Assembly (NCBI RefSeq): GCF_020883455.1
Contig: NZ_CP086615.1
Location: 992,001 to 1,056,000 of the forward strand
DNA: 64,000 nt
Origin: Spiribacter halobius
Lineage (GTDB): Bacteria > Pseudomonadota > Gammaproteobacteria > Nitrococcales > Nitrococcaceae
Reading direction: 5' to 3'
The notes below the pieces were generated by a model. It searched no databases, was not told where the DNA came from, and was given only the letters and a program-made list of their open reading frames with translations. Shown here piece by piece: positions 27,515-38,051 of the stretch; position 1 is the first letter of the stretch, and every line of letters begins with the position of its first letter. The translations under genes and the position numbers were made by a program.

Positions 27515-27542
27515 GCCGGCGGGGGTGACCACCCCCGCCGGC
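27515..27542. terminator. GC hairpin upstream of the argD promoter
   Basis: A perfect 13-base inverted repeat (GCCGGCGGGGGTG and its complement) with a 2-base loop sits 17 bases past the end of the small gene at 27560-27784 and directly before the argD -35. It probably ends the small gene's transcript. It has no T-run. Confidence 0.6.
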
Positions 27543-27559
27543 GCGCCCTCGCGGATTGG

Positions 27560-27784
27560 TCAGTGGCCGCGCAGGCGCTGTCTCAGGTCCGCGAAGGGTT
27601 GATAGGTGGGCGGTCGTCGCAGGGACCCGCTGGCGTTCGTGGTCCGGCGCCCACCCTCCGCCCGACCGCGGCGCTCGCCGTCCTCGTCGAGTGGTTCCAG
27701 GGCGTCCAGGATGTCGTCATCCAGGCGGTTGCCGGCCACGGGCATGTCGTGCAGCTTTCTCGGGTCCGTACGCTTGATCGCCAT
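27560..27784 (-). CDS. Small hypothetical basic protein
   Basis: This 74-residue reading frame begins MAIKRTDPRKLHDMPVAGNRL and ends in a Pro/Arg-rich tail (RRPPTYQPFADLRQRLRGH). GAGGAGG lies about 9 bases before the ATG at 27784. It has no signal peptide, membrane segment or known motif; the middle (DDDILDALEPLDEDGERRG) is acidic. The clear ribosome-binding site, the hairpin behind it and codon choice support a real gene. I do not recognise the family. It is divergent from the PHP-domain gene. Confidence 0.6.
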   Translation of the reverse strand: MAIKRTDPRKLHDMPVAGNRLDDDILDALEPLDEDGERRGRAEGGRRTTNASGSLRRPPTYQPFADLRQRLRGH

Positions 27785-27889
27785 GCTGGGGATCCTCCTC
27801 GTGGGTTGGGTCCACCCCTGAGCGTAGTCAACCGGGGCAGCTCTGCCACTTCCCTGTAACACGGGCGAAGACGTGTCCAGAGGTCTGTT

Positions 27890-28750
27890 TTGTCGATAAA
27901 AAACACGCCTGTCAGCCGGGTGGATCTGCATCTGCACAGCACGGCCTCCGATGGGCGGCTGCCCCCGGCCGATGTAATGCAGCGAGCCGCCGACGCCGGC
28001 GTCGGGCTCGCCGCGCTCACCGATCACGATACCGTGGCCGGGCTGGACGAGGCCGCCGCGGCGGCGCGGCGGTTGGGAATTACGCTGGTACCGGGCAGCG
28101 AGCTCTCCGCCCGCTGGGCTCGCGGGACGCTGCACATCGTCGGACTCGGGCTGGACCCGCAGGCGCCCGGCCTGGAGGCGGGCCTCGCGCGGCACGCGGC
28201 GGTCCGCCACGAGCGTGCCCGACGCATGGCCGAGCGGCTGGCCCGTCACGGGGCCCCGGCGCTGCATGAGCAGGTTCTGGCCATGACGGGCGGCGCGCCA
28301 CCCGGCCGGCAGCACTTCGCCCGGGCGCTGGTGGCGGCGGGGGTGGTCGCGGACAGCCGGGCGGCGTTCCGGCGCTTTCTGGCCCGCGGCCGCCCTGCCT
28401 ACGCCCCGGCGGAGTGGGCGCCTCTGGCGGACGTGGTGGGCTGGATTCATGGGGCCGGGGGGCTCGCCGTGTTCGCCCATCCGACCCGCTACGGTCTCTC
28501 CCGCGGCGCGCTGCGGGAGGCGCTAAAGGCCTTCGTCGCCGCCGGCGGCGACGCGGTGGAAGTCGCCTGCGGCGGCTTCGGGCCGGGGGACGTCGGCCAG
28601 GCGGCGGCGCTGGCGCGGCGCCACGGCCTGGCTGCCTCCGTGGGCTCGGACTTCCACGACCCGGAGTTCCCCTGGATCGGCATCGGCCGGCTGCCGCCGC
28701 TGCCGGGGGATCTGGAGCCGGTGTGGCGGCGGCGCTACCTCGGCCGCTGA
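27890..28750 (+). CDS. PHP-domain phosphoesterase (RNase AM/YciV type)
   Basis: This 286-residue metal-dependent phosphoesterase has the PHP motifs DLHLHSTASDG, ALTDHDTVAG, PGSELSA, FAHPTRYGLSR and a C-terminal VGSDFHDP, which together bind the metal ions. The family includes 3',5'-nucleoside bisphosphate phosphatase and E. coli RNase AM (YciV), which trims 5' ends of rRNA and RNA fragments. The TTG at 27890 has AGAGG about 9 bases upstream; a GTG at 27920 directly before DLHLH is the alternative. Confidence 0.88.
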   Translation: MSIKNTPVSRVDLHLHSTASDGRLPPADVMQRAADAGVGLAALTDHDTVAGLDEAAAAARRLGITLVPGSELSARWARGTLHIVGLGLDPQAPGLEAGLARHAAVRHERARRMAERLARHGAPALHEQVLAMTGGAPPGRQHFARALVAAGVVADSRAAFRRFLARGRPAYAPAEWAPLADVVGWIHGAGGLAVFAHPTRYGLSRGALREALKAFVAAGGDAVEVACGGFGPGDVGQAAALARRHGLAASVGSDFHDPEFPWIGIGRLPPLPGDLEPVWRRRYLGR

Positions 28751-29046
28751 CCCACGTCCCCGTTCCGCCGGTATTCGCCCTCGATCACCCTTCCGTCGGG
28801 CGCCGGCGTGCGGCGCCGGCGCACCTGCCAGCGCACCTGTCCGCCGCGCAGGATGCCGACTACCGCCAGCAGCAGGCCTGCCCCTAGAACCAGCAGGAAC
28901 AGCAGGGCCCCAAAGGCGAAAGCCGCCAGCGCCAGCACCGCGAACGCGACCAGCGCCAGAAGCTGTATCAACGGATTCGGACCGGGTGCACTGCGCATGG
29001 TGGGCTCCGCGGCTGGCTGCGTTGGTGGTTCCGCCGGCTGGTTCAC
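28735..29046 (-). CDS. Small membrane protein of unknown function
   Basis: This 103-residue frame has a Pro-rich N-terminus, two adjacent hydrophobic segments (about residues 26-47 and 48-66, LIQLLALVAFAVLALAAFAFGALLF onward) and a basic Arg-rich C-terminal tail. An internal ATG at 28998 (MRSAPGPNP) is an alternative start. It overlaps the end of the convergent PHP gene by 16 bases. It is likely an inner-membrane protein with its tail in the cytoplasm. I do not recognise the family. Confidence 0.6.
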   Translation of the reverse strand: MNQPAEPPTQPAAEPTMRSAPGPNPLIQLLALVAFAVLALAAFAFGALLFLLVLGAGLLLAVVGILRGGQVRWQVRRRRTPAPDGRVIEGEYRRNGDVGQRPR

Positions 29047-29110
29047 GGTGCCGGTGGCGGTGAGGCCCTAGTCTACGCGCGGGGTGTCAGCGTGGGGAGC
29101 GGAGCCGGCG

Positions 29111-30403
29111 ATGATGAGGCGGTGCGTGGCGGTCGATGACCTGGTGCCGGGGCTCTATGTGGCGGAGCTCGATCGCCCGTGGCTGGAGACGCCGTTCCTG
29201 TTCCAGGGCTTCGTCGTGGAGGACGAGGCGGCGCTACGGACCCTGCGGGAATACTGCCGCCATGTCTACGTCGACCCGGAACGCTCCCGCCCCGAGGCGC
29301 TGCGGCGGGTGCCGCCGGCGGCCTCGCCGCCGCCGGCCCGCGTCACGCGGTTGCGCGGGGCGCCCCGGGTCGTGGAGCCGGGTCACGCTGACGTGGTGCG
29401 GGCCTTCGGCGAGGCGCCGCAGCCCTCCGGCAACGAGTTCCGGGCACTGCTGCGCCTGGCACGGGACGTCCGCGGGCGCAGTCGGCGCATCGTCGACCGC
29501 ATCTTCCGGGACGTCCGGCTCGGCCGCAGTGTGGATACCGCCGAGGTGCGCGAGATCATGCGCGACCTGGTCGCCGTGGTGACCGAGAACGCCAGCGCCT
29601 CGCTGTGGCTGACCAACCTGCGCAAGCGCGACGAGTACACCTCGATCCACAGCATGAACGTGTGCGTGCTGGCGCTGGCCTTCGGCCGCCACCTCGGCCT
29701 GCGCCGACACGATCTCGAAGAGCTGGGCACCGGGGCCATACTGCACGACGTCGGCAAGGTGCGTACGCCGGACGAGATCCTCAACAAGCAGGAACGCCTG
29801 ACCGAGGCGGAAATGGCCATCGTCCGCCGTCATCCGGAGGACGGCTACCGGCTGCTGCAGCCCACCGGGGCGCTGCCCGAGGCGGCCTTGCAGATCGTGC
29901 GCCTGCACCACGAGCGGATCGACGGCAGCGGCTATCCGCTCGGCCTCGCGGGCGAGCAGATCCCGCAGCCGGTGCTCATCGCCGGCATCTGCGATGTCTA
30001 CGATGCCATGACCAGCGACCGGCCCTACCGCAAGGGCGTGCCGGCGGATCGGGTGCTGCGCATGCTCTACGATCGCGCCGAGTTCGACTTCGGTCAGGCC
30101 CTGACGGAGGGATTCATCCGCTGCCTGGGCATCTACCCGCCGGGCTGTCTGGTGCAGCTGGACGACAATGCCCTGGCGGTGGTGGTGACCGCGGACCCTC
30201 ATGCCCGGCTGCGCCCGGTGGTGATGCTGGTGCGCGATGCCGAGGGGGCGCTCTGCCGCCGCCGGACGCTGCGCAATCTCGCTGCCATGGCCGCGGAGAG
30301 CGATCGCCCCGGCCGGGGCTGCAACGTCCGCCGGGTGCTCAACCCCGCGGACCACGACGTCGACATCGCCGCGGTTCTCGCCGCCGACCTCGCCACGCGC
30401 TAG
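29111..30403 (+). CDS. HD-GYP domain c-di-GMP phosphodiesterase with DUF3391 N-terminus
   Basis: This protein of about 430 residues starts with a DUF3391-like region (VDDLVPGLYVAELDRPWLETPF), then a helical linker, then an HD-GYP domain: HSMNVCVLALAFGRHLGL, the metal-binding pair HDVGK, and the signature HHERIDGSGYP with DVYDAMTSDRPYRKG. All catalytic residues of the class are present, so it should hydrolyse cyclic di-GMP in the cytoplasm. Of two upstream ATGs I chose 29111, after AGCGGAG. The stop codon TAG lies at the first bases of a 180-bp repeat element. Confidence 0.9.
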   Translation: MMRRCVAVDDLVPGLYVAELDRPWLETPFLFQGFVVEDEAALRTLREYCRHVYVDPERSRPEALRRVPPAASPPPARVTRLRGAPRVVEPGHADVVRAFGEAPQPSGNEFRALLRLARDVRGRSRRIVDRIFRDVRLGRSVDTAEVREIMRDLVAVVTENASASLWLTNLRKRDEYTSIHSMNVCVLALAFGRHLGLRRHDLEELGTGAILHDVGKVRTPDEILNKQERLTEAEMAIVRRHPEDGYRLLQPTGALPEAALQIVRLHHERIDGSGYPLGLAGEQIPQPVLIAGICDVYDAMTSDRPYRKGVPADRVLRMLYDRAEFDFGQALTEGFIRCLGIYPPGCLVQLDDNALAVVVTADPHARLRPVVMLVRDAEGALCRRRTLRNLAAMAAESDRPGRGCNVRRVLNPADHDVDIAAVLAADLATR

Positions 30404-30581
30404 CCCGGATCGCTCACCGATTCGCGGCTGCGGCCGCGGATCTGGCGGGCAGGCCGGCGTTGCGCTCGGCCCGGGTGCTCGACGTACTGTCGAGTACGCC
30501 TGCGCGCCCGGACTCTCCCGCGCCTTGTCCTGCCCGCCAGATCCGCGCCCTCGCTTCGCGAATCGGTGAGCGATCCGGGCT
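30402..30581. repeat. 180-bp inverted-repeat element, copy 1
   Basis: The element starts AGCCCGGATCGCTCACCG and ends with the reverse complement; the first 25 bases of each arm match perfectly, and a second matching block (GATCTGGCGGGCAGG) follows in both arms. A central hairpin CTCGAC-GTACT-GTCGAG is present. Full copies lie at 51800-52246 (with internal additions) and 61681-61860. It contains no gene. It is the size of a MITE but encodes nothing, and no target duplication is evident. Confidence 0.88.
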
Positions 30582-30591
30582 AGTGCACAGC

Positions 30592-30616
30592 CGTGAGTCG
30601 GTGAGAGATGCGGGCT
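30592..30616. repeat. Half copy of the 180-bp element
   Basis: The right-arm sequence GTCGGTGAGAGATGCGGGCT lies 10 bases after copy 1. It carries the ATGCGGG form seen in copies 2 and 3, not the ATCCGGG form of its neighbour. Confidence 0.65.
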
Positions 30617-30647
30617 GGCGGAGGCCGCGCCTGCTATCCTCGCGGCC

Positions 30648-31637
30648 ATGAGCGCCGAAGCCCCGACCCATCCGTTTGCCAGCCTCGGCCCGGATACCCT
30701 GCTAGGGGCCGTTGAGGCTGTGGGGCTCGAGCCGGACGGCCGTCTGCTTGCCCTCAACAGCTACGAGAACCGCGTCTATCAGATCGGTCTCGAGGAGGCC
30801 GCGCCGGTGGTGGTCAAGTTCTACCGCCCCCGGCGCTGGAGCGAGGACGGGCTGAGGGAGGAGCATGCCTTCGCCGAGGAGCTCGTCGGGCACGACATCC
30901 CGGTGGTGCCGCCGCTGCGGCTGCAGGGAGAGACGCTGCATCGCCACGACGGCTTCCACTTCGCGGTCTACCCGCGGCGCGGCGGCCGGCCCCCGGAGCT
31001 GGACGACCCGGATACCCTGGAGTGGCTCGGTCGGTTCCTTGGCCGTATCCACGCCGTCGGCGAGGTGCGCGGCTTCGTCCATCGCCGTGCCATCGACGTC
31101 GCGGGCATGGGGCAGGGCTCGCGAGACTATCTGCTCGCCAGCGGATGGATCCCGGCGTACCTGGAACCGGCCTACGCGAGCGTCACGCGGGACCTGCTGG
31201 AGGCGGTGGAGGCGGCCTGGCAGCGCGCCGGGGCGTTCCAGCAGCTGCGCCTGCACGGCGACTGCCACCCCGGGAATATCCTCTGGACCGACGCCGGGCC
31301 GCACTTCGTGGATCTCGACGACTGCGCCACCGGCCCCGCCGTGCAGGACCTCTGGATGCTGCTCTCGGGCGAGCGGGAGGAGCGCACCGTGCAGCTCTCC
31401 GATCTAATCGCCGGTTATGAGGACTTCCACGACTTCGACCGTCGCGAGCTGCATCTGGTGGAGCCGCTGCGCACCCTGCGCATCATGCACTACGCTGCCT
31501 GGCTCGCCCGGCGCTGGGACGATCCGGCCTTTCCCACCGCGTTCCCCTGGTTCGGCACGGACCGCTACTGGGAGGAGCACCTACTCGCCCTGCGCGAGCA
31601 GGCGGCGGCTCTGCAGGAGCCGCCGCTCGTGGTATGA
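30648..31637 (+). CDS. srkA: Stress response kinase A (YihE/SrkA)
   Basis: This 329-residue cytoplasmic protein kinase of the YihE/SrkA family has an aminoglycoside-phosphotransferase-like fold. Motifs are LNSYENRVYQI (glycine-loop equivalent), VVKFYRP (ATP-binding Lys), the catalytic loop LHGDCHPGNILW, and FVDLDDC (metal-binding Asp). In E. coli it counters programmed death under stress. The start at 30648 is the family's normal position. Its TGA overlaps the next ATG (ATGA). Confidence 0.93.
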   Translation: MSAEAPTHPFASLGPDTLLGAVEAVGLEPDGRLLALNSYENRVYQIGLEEAAPVVVKFYRPRRWSEDGLREEHAFAEELVGHDIPVVPPLRLQGETLHRHDGFHFAVYPRRGGRPPELDDPDTLEWLGRFLGRIHAVGEVRGFVHRRAIDVAGMGQGSRDYLLASGWIPAYLEPAYASVTRDLLEAVEAAWQRAGAFQQLRLHGDCHPGNILWTDAGPHFVDLDDCATGPAVQDLWMLLSGEREERTVQLSDLIAGYEDFHDFDRRELHLVEPLRTLRIMHYAAWLARRWDDPAFPTAFPWFGTDRYWEEHLLALREQAAALQEPPLVV

Positions 31638-32401
31638 ACCGGCTGCCGGCGGAGCTTGAGGTCGCCGGGCAGGCGCTGCCGATAGTCCTGCGCCGCAGCC
31701 GCCGCCGCACGGTGGCGCTGCATCTGCTGCCCGGCCCGGAGCTGCAGGTGCGGGCACCGCGACACTGTCCGGAGTCGGTGCTGGTGGGTTTTCTGTTCTC
31801 GCGCCGGGGGTGGATCCAGCGCCATCTGCAGCGCCTGCCGCCGCCGGCGCCGCAGAACGAATACCGGGCCGGCGAGGCGCATCCGCTGCTCGGGCGGGCC
31901 TACCCCCTGGCGCCGCTGCAGGCGCCGCGGCGTCGGGTGCGGCTGGCCGACGGCAGGCTGCGGGTGGCGGTGCCGGCGCCGGGGGATTCGGAGCAGGTGG
32001 CGCGGGCGCTGCAGGCCTGGTATCGGGCGGAGGCGGCCCGTGTCTTCCAGGAGCGCCTTGAGCACTGGGGGCCGCTCGCCGCCGCGCGCATCGGCACGCC
32101 ACCGGCGCCCAGGCTGCGCCTGCGGCGCATGCGCCGGCGCTGGGGCAGCTGCACCGGCAGCGGCGTGGTCACCCTCAACACGCGGCTGGTGGAACGCTGC
32201 CGCTGCCTGATCGACTACGTCCTGGTCCACGAGCTCTGCCATCTGCGCGAGCTCAACCACTCGCCGCGCTTCCACGCCCTGGTCACCGAGCTCATGCCCG
32301 ACTGGCGCACCCACAGCGAGGCCCTGGACCGCGGGGCGCTTGTCCTGTCTCCGGGTTGCACCGGGACGGCCTGCACTGTGCCCGGAACCGTCGGGGATTG
32401 A
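31634..32401 (+). CDS. YgjP/DUF45-type zinc metalloprotease
   Basis: This 255-residue protein has the metallopeptidase motif HELCHLRELNH (the HEXXH zinc site plus a third His), preceded by RRRWGSC and VTLNTRLV, as in the YgjP/SprT-like M48-related family. It probably acts in the cytoplasm; its substrate is unknown. It is translationally coupled to srkA. The last residues (GCTGTACTVPGTVGD) and the stop codon come from a sequence that is repeated at 32549-32580, so the natural C-terminus may have been altered by the repeat. Confidence 0.88.
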   Translation: MNRLPAELEVAGQALPIVLRRSRRRTVALHLLPGPELQVRAPRHCPESVLVGFLFSRRGWIQRHLQRLPPPAPQNEYRAGEAHPLLGRAYPLAPLQAPRRRVRLADGRLRVAVPAPGDSEQVARALQAWYRAEAARVFQERLEHWGPLAAARIGTPPAPRLRLRRMRRRWGSCTGSGVVTLNTRLVERCRCLIDYVLVHELCHLRELNHSPRFHALVTELMPDWRTHSEALDRGALVLSPGCTGTACTVPGTVGD

Positions 32402-32720
32402 ACACAACGACACAACCGACACAAAGGTGCACAACGGGGAATTGGGTGGGACTAGGTCGGGCACGGCCGAAGGCAGTGTTCGACGTCTTCGGCCGCTATG
32501 CCCAGAGTCCCCTGAGTCGCACACCGCTGCGAGGTGCACCAGCTACCTCTGCATTTTGCCCGGGGCCGTCGGGGATTAAACACAACGACACAACGAGCAC
32601 AAAGGTGCACAACGTGGGAAGCGGGTTGGATTCGGTCTGGAACGGCCGAAGGCAGTGTGCGACCTGGTCCAATCCAATTCTCCGTTGTGCACCTTTGTGT
32701 CCGTTGTGTCGTTGTGTTTA
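32371..32720. repeat. CACAACGA-word element with a 110-bp direct duplication
   Basis: The 377-bp gap between ygjP and typA (32402-32778) has no gene. It holds two direct copies (about 32371-32484 and 32549-32663, offset 178-179) of a block with the ygjP 3' end, the words ACACAACGACACAAC and ACAAAGGTGCACAACG, and CGGCCGAAGGCAGTGT. One inverted copy of the words follows (32683-32720); its 38 bases match the second left copy (32577-32614) with two differences. It belongs to the same family as the element at 2926-3017. Confidence 0.85.
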
Positions 32721-32778
32721 AAGCCCCACGCCGGAGCACGACCCGGCGCCCGGCAAGGGGTCGGACGGGGTCGAAGGG

Positions 32779-34596
<1,818 letters not shown>

Positions 34597-34722
34597 GATG
34601 GGGTCGGGCTCTTGGGCAAGGGCAAAGTGGGGCCGGAAAAGGATCCGGCGCAGCCGGCCATGATCCGGTACCCGCAGGGTTTTGTCGAGTAGTTTGTTGC
34701 AGTGCGGCAGTCCGCCGATCCC

Positions 34723-36189
34723 TTAGCGCCGGCCGGCGGCCCAGGCGGCGAGCACCAGCAGCGGGAAGATCTCCAGGCGCCCGAGCAGCATAAGCGCGCT
34801 CAGGACCGTGGCGGCGGGGCCGGAGAGGTCCGCGCCGGCCACTCCGGTGGAGAGGCCGGAGTTGAACAGCGCCGAGGCCGTGTCGAAGAACACATGGGCG
34901 AGTCGCGTCTCCGCCGGCAGCAGGTGAAGCAGCACGAACACCCCCAGCAGCCAGAGCAGCATGAACGTGCCCACCAGCTGTGCCGAGGCCCGGGCGAGCC
35001 CGGCGACCTCGTCCAGGGACAGGCGACGGCGGTCGTAGCCGATGCGCACCACCTCGTGGGGGCTCGCCCGGAGGCGCAATAGCTGGGCCCTCAGGTCCGT
35101 CAGCAGCAGGCTGACGCGCAACAGCTTGACGCCGCCGCTGGTGGATCCGGCCATGCCGCCCACGAGCACGGCGGTGAGCAGCAGCAGCAGCGGGGCGTCG
35201 GCCCAGAGGGAGAGATCGGCGCTGGTGAAGCCGGCGGTAGTGATCGCCGAGACCCACAGGAACACCGTGGCCACGCCGCCCTCCGCGCCATCGAACAGCC
35301 AGCGCTCCAGGATCAGCAGTCCTGCGCCGCCGATGACGATCCAGCCCAGCAGCCGGAGCTCCGCCGAGTGCCTGAGCGCCGCCAGGCGCCGGCGCTCCAC
35401 CAGCAGGCGGTAGTGGACGAGGAAGCTCACCGCCCCGGCGAGCATCACCGGGATGTAGGCGAGCTGCACCCGCGCCGGGGCGCTGATCATGCTGTCATCG
35501 GTGATGGAGAAGCCGCCGGTGGCGATGGCGGTCATGCCGTGGTTGAGCGCCCGCCAGGTCGGCTCCCCGGCGAGCCACAGCAGGCCGACGGCGAACACCG
35601 TATAGCCGAGGTAAATGGCCCAGATCGCACGCACGGTGGACTTGACCGTGGGCAGGATCTTCTCCTCCCGGGCCTCGGAGAAGTAGAGGTGCAGGGCCCC
35701 GCGCTCGGCGGGCAGCACGGCGAGCAGCAGCAGGATGACGCCGATGCCGCCCACCCACTCGGTGAAGCTGCGCCACCACTGCAGGTGCGCCGGCAGCGCG
35801 GAGGCGTACTCGACCACGGTGAGCCCCGTGGAAGTGAACCCGGATACCGACTCGAAGAGCGCCTTCGTCGGGCTCAGGAACGCCGCCATGCCCAGGGCCT
35901 CCGCGTCCGCGACGGCGTGCGCGGAGGCGACGAAGGGCAGCGCCCCGAGCAGCGAGATCAGCACCCAGCTCACGCCGGCGATCTGCATCGAGTGGTAGCG
36001 CTGGAAGTGGGTGGCCCCCCGGGTGCTCCAGACCAGGGCCTGGCCGCTGCCGAGGGCGATGGCGGCGGTGGCGAGCAGTCCCGGCAGGCCCCAGGGCTCG
36101 CCGGCGGCGAGCGCTACCGGCACTGTGAGCAGCGCCATCAGCCCCGGCACGTGCAGCATGAAGCCGACGCCGTGCAGGACCTCGCGCAA
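34723..36189 (-). CDS. trkH: Trk-type potassium channel subunit TrkH
   Basis: This 488-residue inner-membrane K+ transporter has four filter loops: ESVSGFTSTGLTVVE, MTAIATGGFSITD, ITTAGFTSADLS and GGMAGSTSGGVKLLR. The glycines of each loop form the selectivity filter. It follows trkA by 3 bases in the same operon. Potassium uptake is an early response to salt stress, in keeping with the Mrp antiporter at the window's left end. Confidence 0.95.
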   Translation of the reverse strand: MREVLHGVGFMLHVPGLMALLTVPVALAAGEPWGLPGLLATAAIALGSGQALVWSTRGATHFQRYHSMQIAGVSWVLISLLGALPFVASAHAVADAEALGMAAFLSPTKALFESVSGFTSTGLTVVEYASALPAHLQWWRSFTEWVGGIGVILLLLAVLPAERGALHLYFSEAREEKILPTVKSTVRAIWAIYLGYTVFAVGLLWLAGEPTWRALNHGMTAIATGGFSITDDSMISAPARVQLAYIPVMLAGAVSFLVHYRLLVERRRLAALRHSAELRLLGWIVIGGAGLLILERWLFDGAEGGVATVFLWVSAITTAGFTSADLSLWADAPLLLLLTAVLVGGMAGSTSGGVKLLRVSLLLTDLRAQLLRLRASPHEVVRIGYDRRRLSLDEVAGLARASAQLVGTFMLLWLLGVFVLLHLLPAETRLAHVFFDTASALFNSGLSTGVAGADLSGPAATVLSALMLLGRLEIFPLLVLAAWAAGRR

Positions 36190-36192
36190 GGC

Positions 36193-36864
36193 TCAGCTCC
36201 GGCCGCCGTTGAAGACGTCGAGATCCTCGCGGCGGATGGCGCTGCGGGAGAACACGATCAGCTGGTCGCCGCCCTCCAGGCGGGTGGCGTGGCGAGGGAA
36301 GAAGGCCTTGCCCTTCCGCGCGACGGAGATGATGAACAGCCCGGGGCCGAGCAGCTCGCGCTCGGCGATCTCCTCCAGGGTCAGCCCCGCCAGCGGCGAG
36401 CCGGGGGCGAGGGTCAGCTCGATCACCTGCTCGCTGTCCTGCAGGGTGGTGACGTCCGTGGTCCGGGGCAGCAGGGTGATGTCCAGCAGGTGCTGGGCGA
36501 CAAGCCGCTCCGGGTCGGCCAGCACCCGTACGCCGAGCCGGCGGAAGAGCTGGACGTGGCTGTCGTGGTTGACGGTGCTCGCCAGGGTCGCCACGCCGGT
36601 CTCGCGGCCGAGAAAGACCGCCATGAGGTTGGTGGAGTCGTCCGTGGTGGTGGCGATCAGGGCGTCCGCCTGCTCCAGTCCGCTCTCCTCGGGGAACTCG
36701 TCCTCGGCCACGTCCATCGCGAGCACCCGGACGTCGTGCCGGTCGGCGCAGTGCTCGGCGCGCGCCGCATCCGGCTCCACCATGACCACATCGTGCCCGG
36801 CCTCCAGTGCCAGCTCGATCAGGCTGTTGCCTACCGGGCCGGCGCCGACGATCACCAGATACAT
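36193..36864 (-). CDS. trkA: Single-RCK potassium uptake regulator TrkA (KtrA-like)
   Basis: This 223-residue cytoplasmic regulator has one nucleotide-binding RCK_N domain (MYLVIVGAGPVGNSLIELALEAGHDVVMVE, with GXGXXG and the acidic end of beta-2) and one RCK_C domain (VIELTLAPGSPLAGLTLEEI). Classical E. coli TrkA has two such pairs (458 residues), so this is the half-length KtrA-like form that works as a multimer under TrkH. It is encoded first in the trkA-trkH operon. The 212 bp upstream hold no gene that I can support. Confidence 0.93.
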   Translation of the reverse strand: MYLVIVGAGPVGNSLIELALEAGHDVVMVEPDAARAEHCADRHDVRVLAMDVAEDEFPEESGLEQADALIATTTDDSTNLMAVFLGRETGVATLASTVNHDSHVQLFRRLGVRVLADPERLVAQHLLDITLLPRTTDVTTLQDSEQVIELTLAPGSPLAGLTLEEIAERELLGPGLFIISVARKGKAFFPRHATRLEGGDQLIVFSRSAIRREDLDVFNGGRS

Positions 36865-37076
36865 GGCTGTGAACCTTCCAGTAACCTGATTACGTACCTG
36901 AATCAGCCACGCTTGCGAGGCCTTCGCCGCGACGCTGCGGGTGGATCGTCGGCCGTGCCGGTGCGGGGCGATGACGTAGCCCCTCTCGCCCCGCCTTGCA
37001 CAGCCAGCGCTGATGCCCGCCGCCGCGCAGCCTTGGCTGAGGCAGCCACGTCATCAGGCCGCCCTTTGCCAGCCGT

Positions 37077-38051
37077 TCAGTCGGTCCCTCTGCAGTCTGC
37101 CGGGCTATCCTCGCAGCGCACGCGCTCGAGCGTGCGGCGATAGGTGGACATGCGCTCGCCACCTACGGCCACGGCGCTGCGGGCAGCCTCCAGGGCGGCA
37201 TCGGTGTTGCCCAGGGCGAGCTCCAGCCGGGCGAGGTTGTTGAGCACATCACCGCGGTGGTCTTCGGCGGTTTCCGCGGCCCGGGCCAGGGCATCGCGGG
37301 CGGCGGCCGTGCGCTCGCGGTCATGCAGGGCGTTGGCGAGGCCGAGCGCCAGGAGGCCGCTACGCGGCCAGCGCGAGACCGCGGCCTGCCAGTAGGGCAG
37401 GGCGGCGGCGGTGTCGGCGGATTCCTCCAGGGCCGCCAGGGCGCGGAACAGCGGACCGGGCTCCGCGGTAGCGGGGAGCATGCCGGGCGCCGGGGTAACC
37501 ATCGCCCAGCGCTCGCCGCGGGCCCAGGTGCGGGCAAAGCGCGGCGTCTCGGTGAGATGCCGCCGATGCTCGCCGGAGCGCAGGATTACCTGCTGCGAGT
37601 CCGGGTCTATGCCCACTGCCACCGCGTAGTGCCAGTACGGCACCCAGTCGAGACCGAGATTCTGCAGAACGATCACCGGCTGGCCGCCCAGCAGCTCGCG
37701 GGTGAGGGCGTGCAGATCGGGCTCGATGACGTAGGCGAGCCGGCCATTGCTGCGGGCGGTGGCAAGCATCTCGGGCTGCAGCGTGCCCCCGCGGTCAGGC
37801 ACGATCAGGCGTCCGGCCAGGTCCTCCGGAGTGGTCTCCACACCGCTCCAGACCAGCGTCGTGGCCAGCGCGGCGGGGCCGCAGTAATAGCTCGTGTCCG
37901 GAAAGAACGGCACATCGGTGAGCTCGGCAGCCGGGGCCCGGTCGGACAGCGCCGTCTGCTCCCGCGGCAGGCTGCCGCAGCCGGCCAGCGCGAGGGTCAG
38001 CAGCAGGCAGAGGGCGGCGGACGGCCACGCCGCCCGCCGGTGGGGCGCCAT
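37077..38051 (-). CDS. PA2778-family lipoprotein: C39-like cysteine peptidase with TPR repeats
   Basis: This 324-residue protein has a lipoprotein signal (LLLTLALAGCGS; lipidated Cys25). A papain-like C39 domain follows (VPFFPDTSYYCGPAALATTLVW with the catalytic Cys; VPYWHYAVAVGID with the His), then tetratricopeptide-like helices in the C-terminal 130 residues. Known as the PA2778 family in pseudomonads; the function is not established. It overlaps the PA2779-family gene (ATGA), the partner arrangement seen elsewhere. Confidence 0.88.
   Translation of the reverse strand: MAPHRRAAWPSAALCLLLTLALAGCGSLPREQTALSDRAPAAELTDVPFFPDTSYYCGPAALATTLVWSGVETTPEDLAGRLIVPDRGGTLQPEMLATARSNGRLAYVIEPDLHALTRELLGGQPVIVLQNLGLDWVPYWHYAVAVGIDPDSQQVILRSGEHRRHLTETPRFARTWARGERWAMVTPAPGMLPATAEPGPLFRALAALEESADTAAALPYWQAAVSRWPRSGLLALGLANALHDRERTAAARDALARAAETAEDHRGDVLNNLARLELALGNTDAALEAARSAVAVGGERMSTYRRTLERVRCEDSPADCRGTD

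Noticed and set aside
30402-30581. 180-bp element as an insertion sequence with its own transposase
   Set aside because: No copy contains a plausible coding frame, and no target-site duplication can be recognised.
36865-37076. Gene in the gap between trkA and the C39 lipoprotein gene
   Set aside because: Short frames exist on both strands but have no ribosome-binding site, no motif, and poor codon choice.
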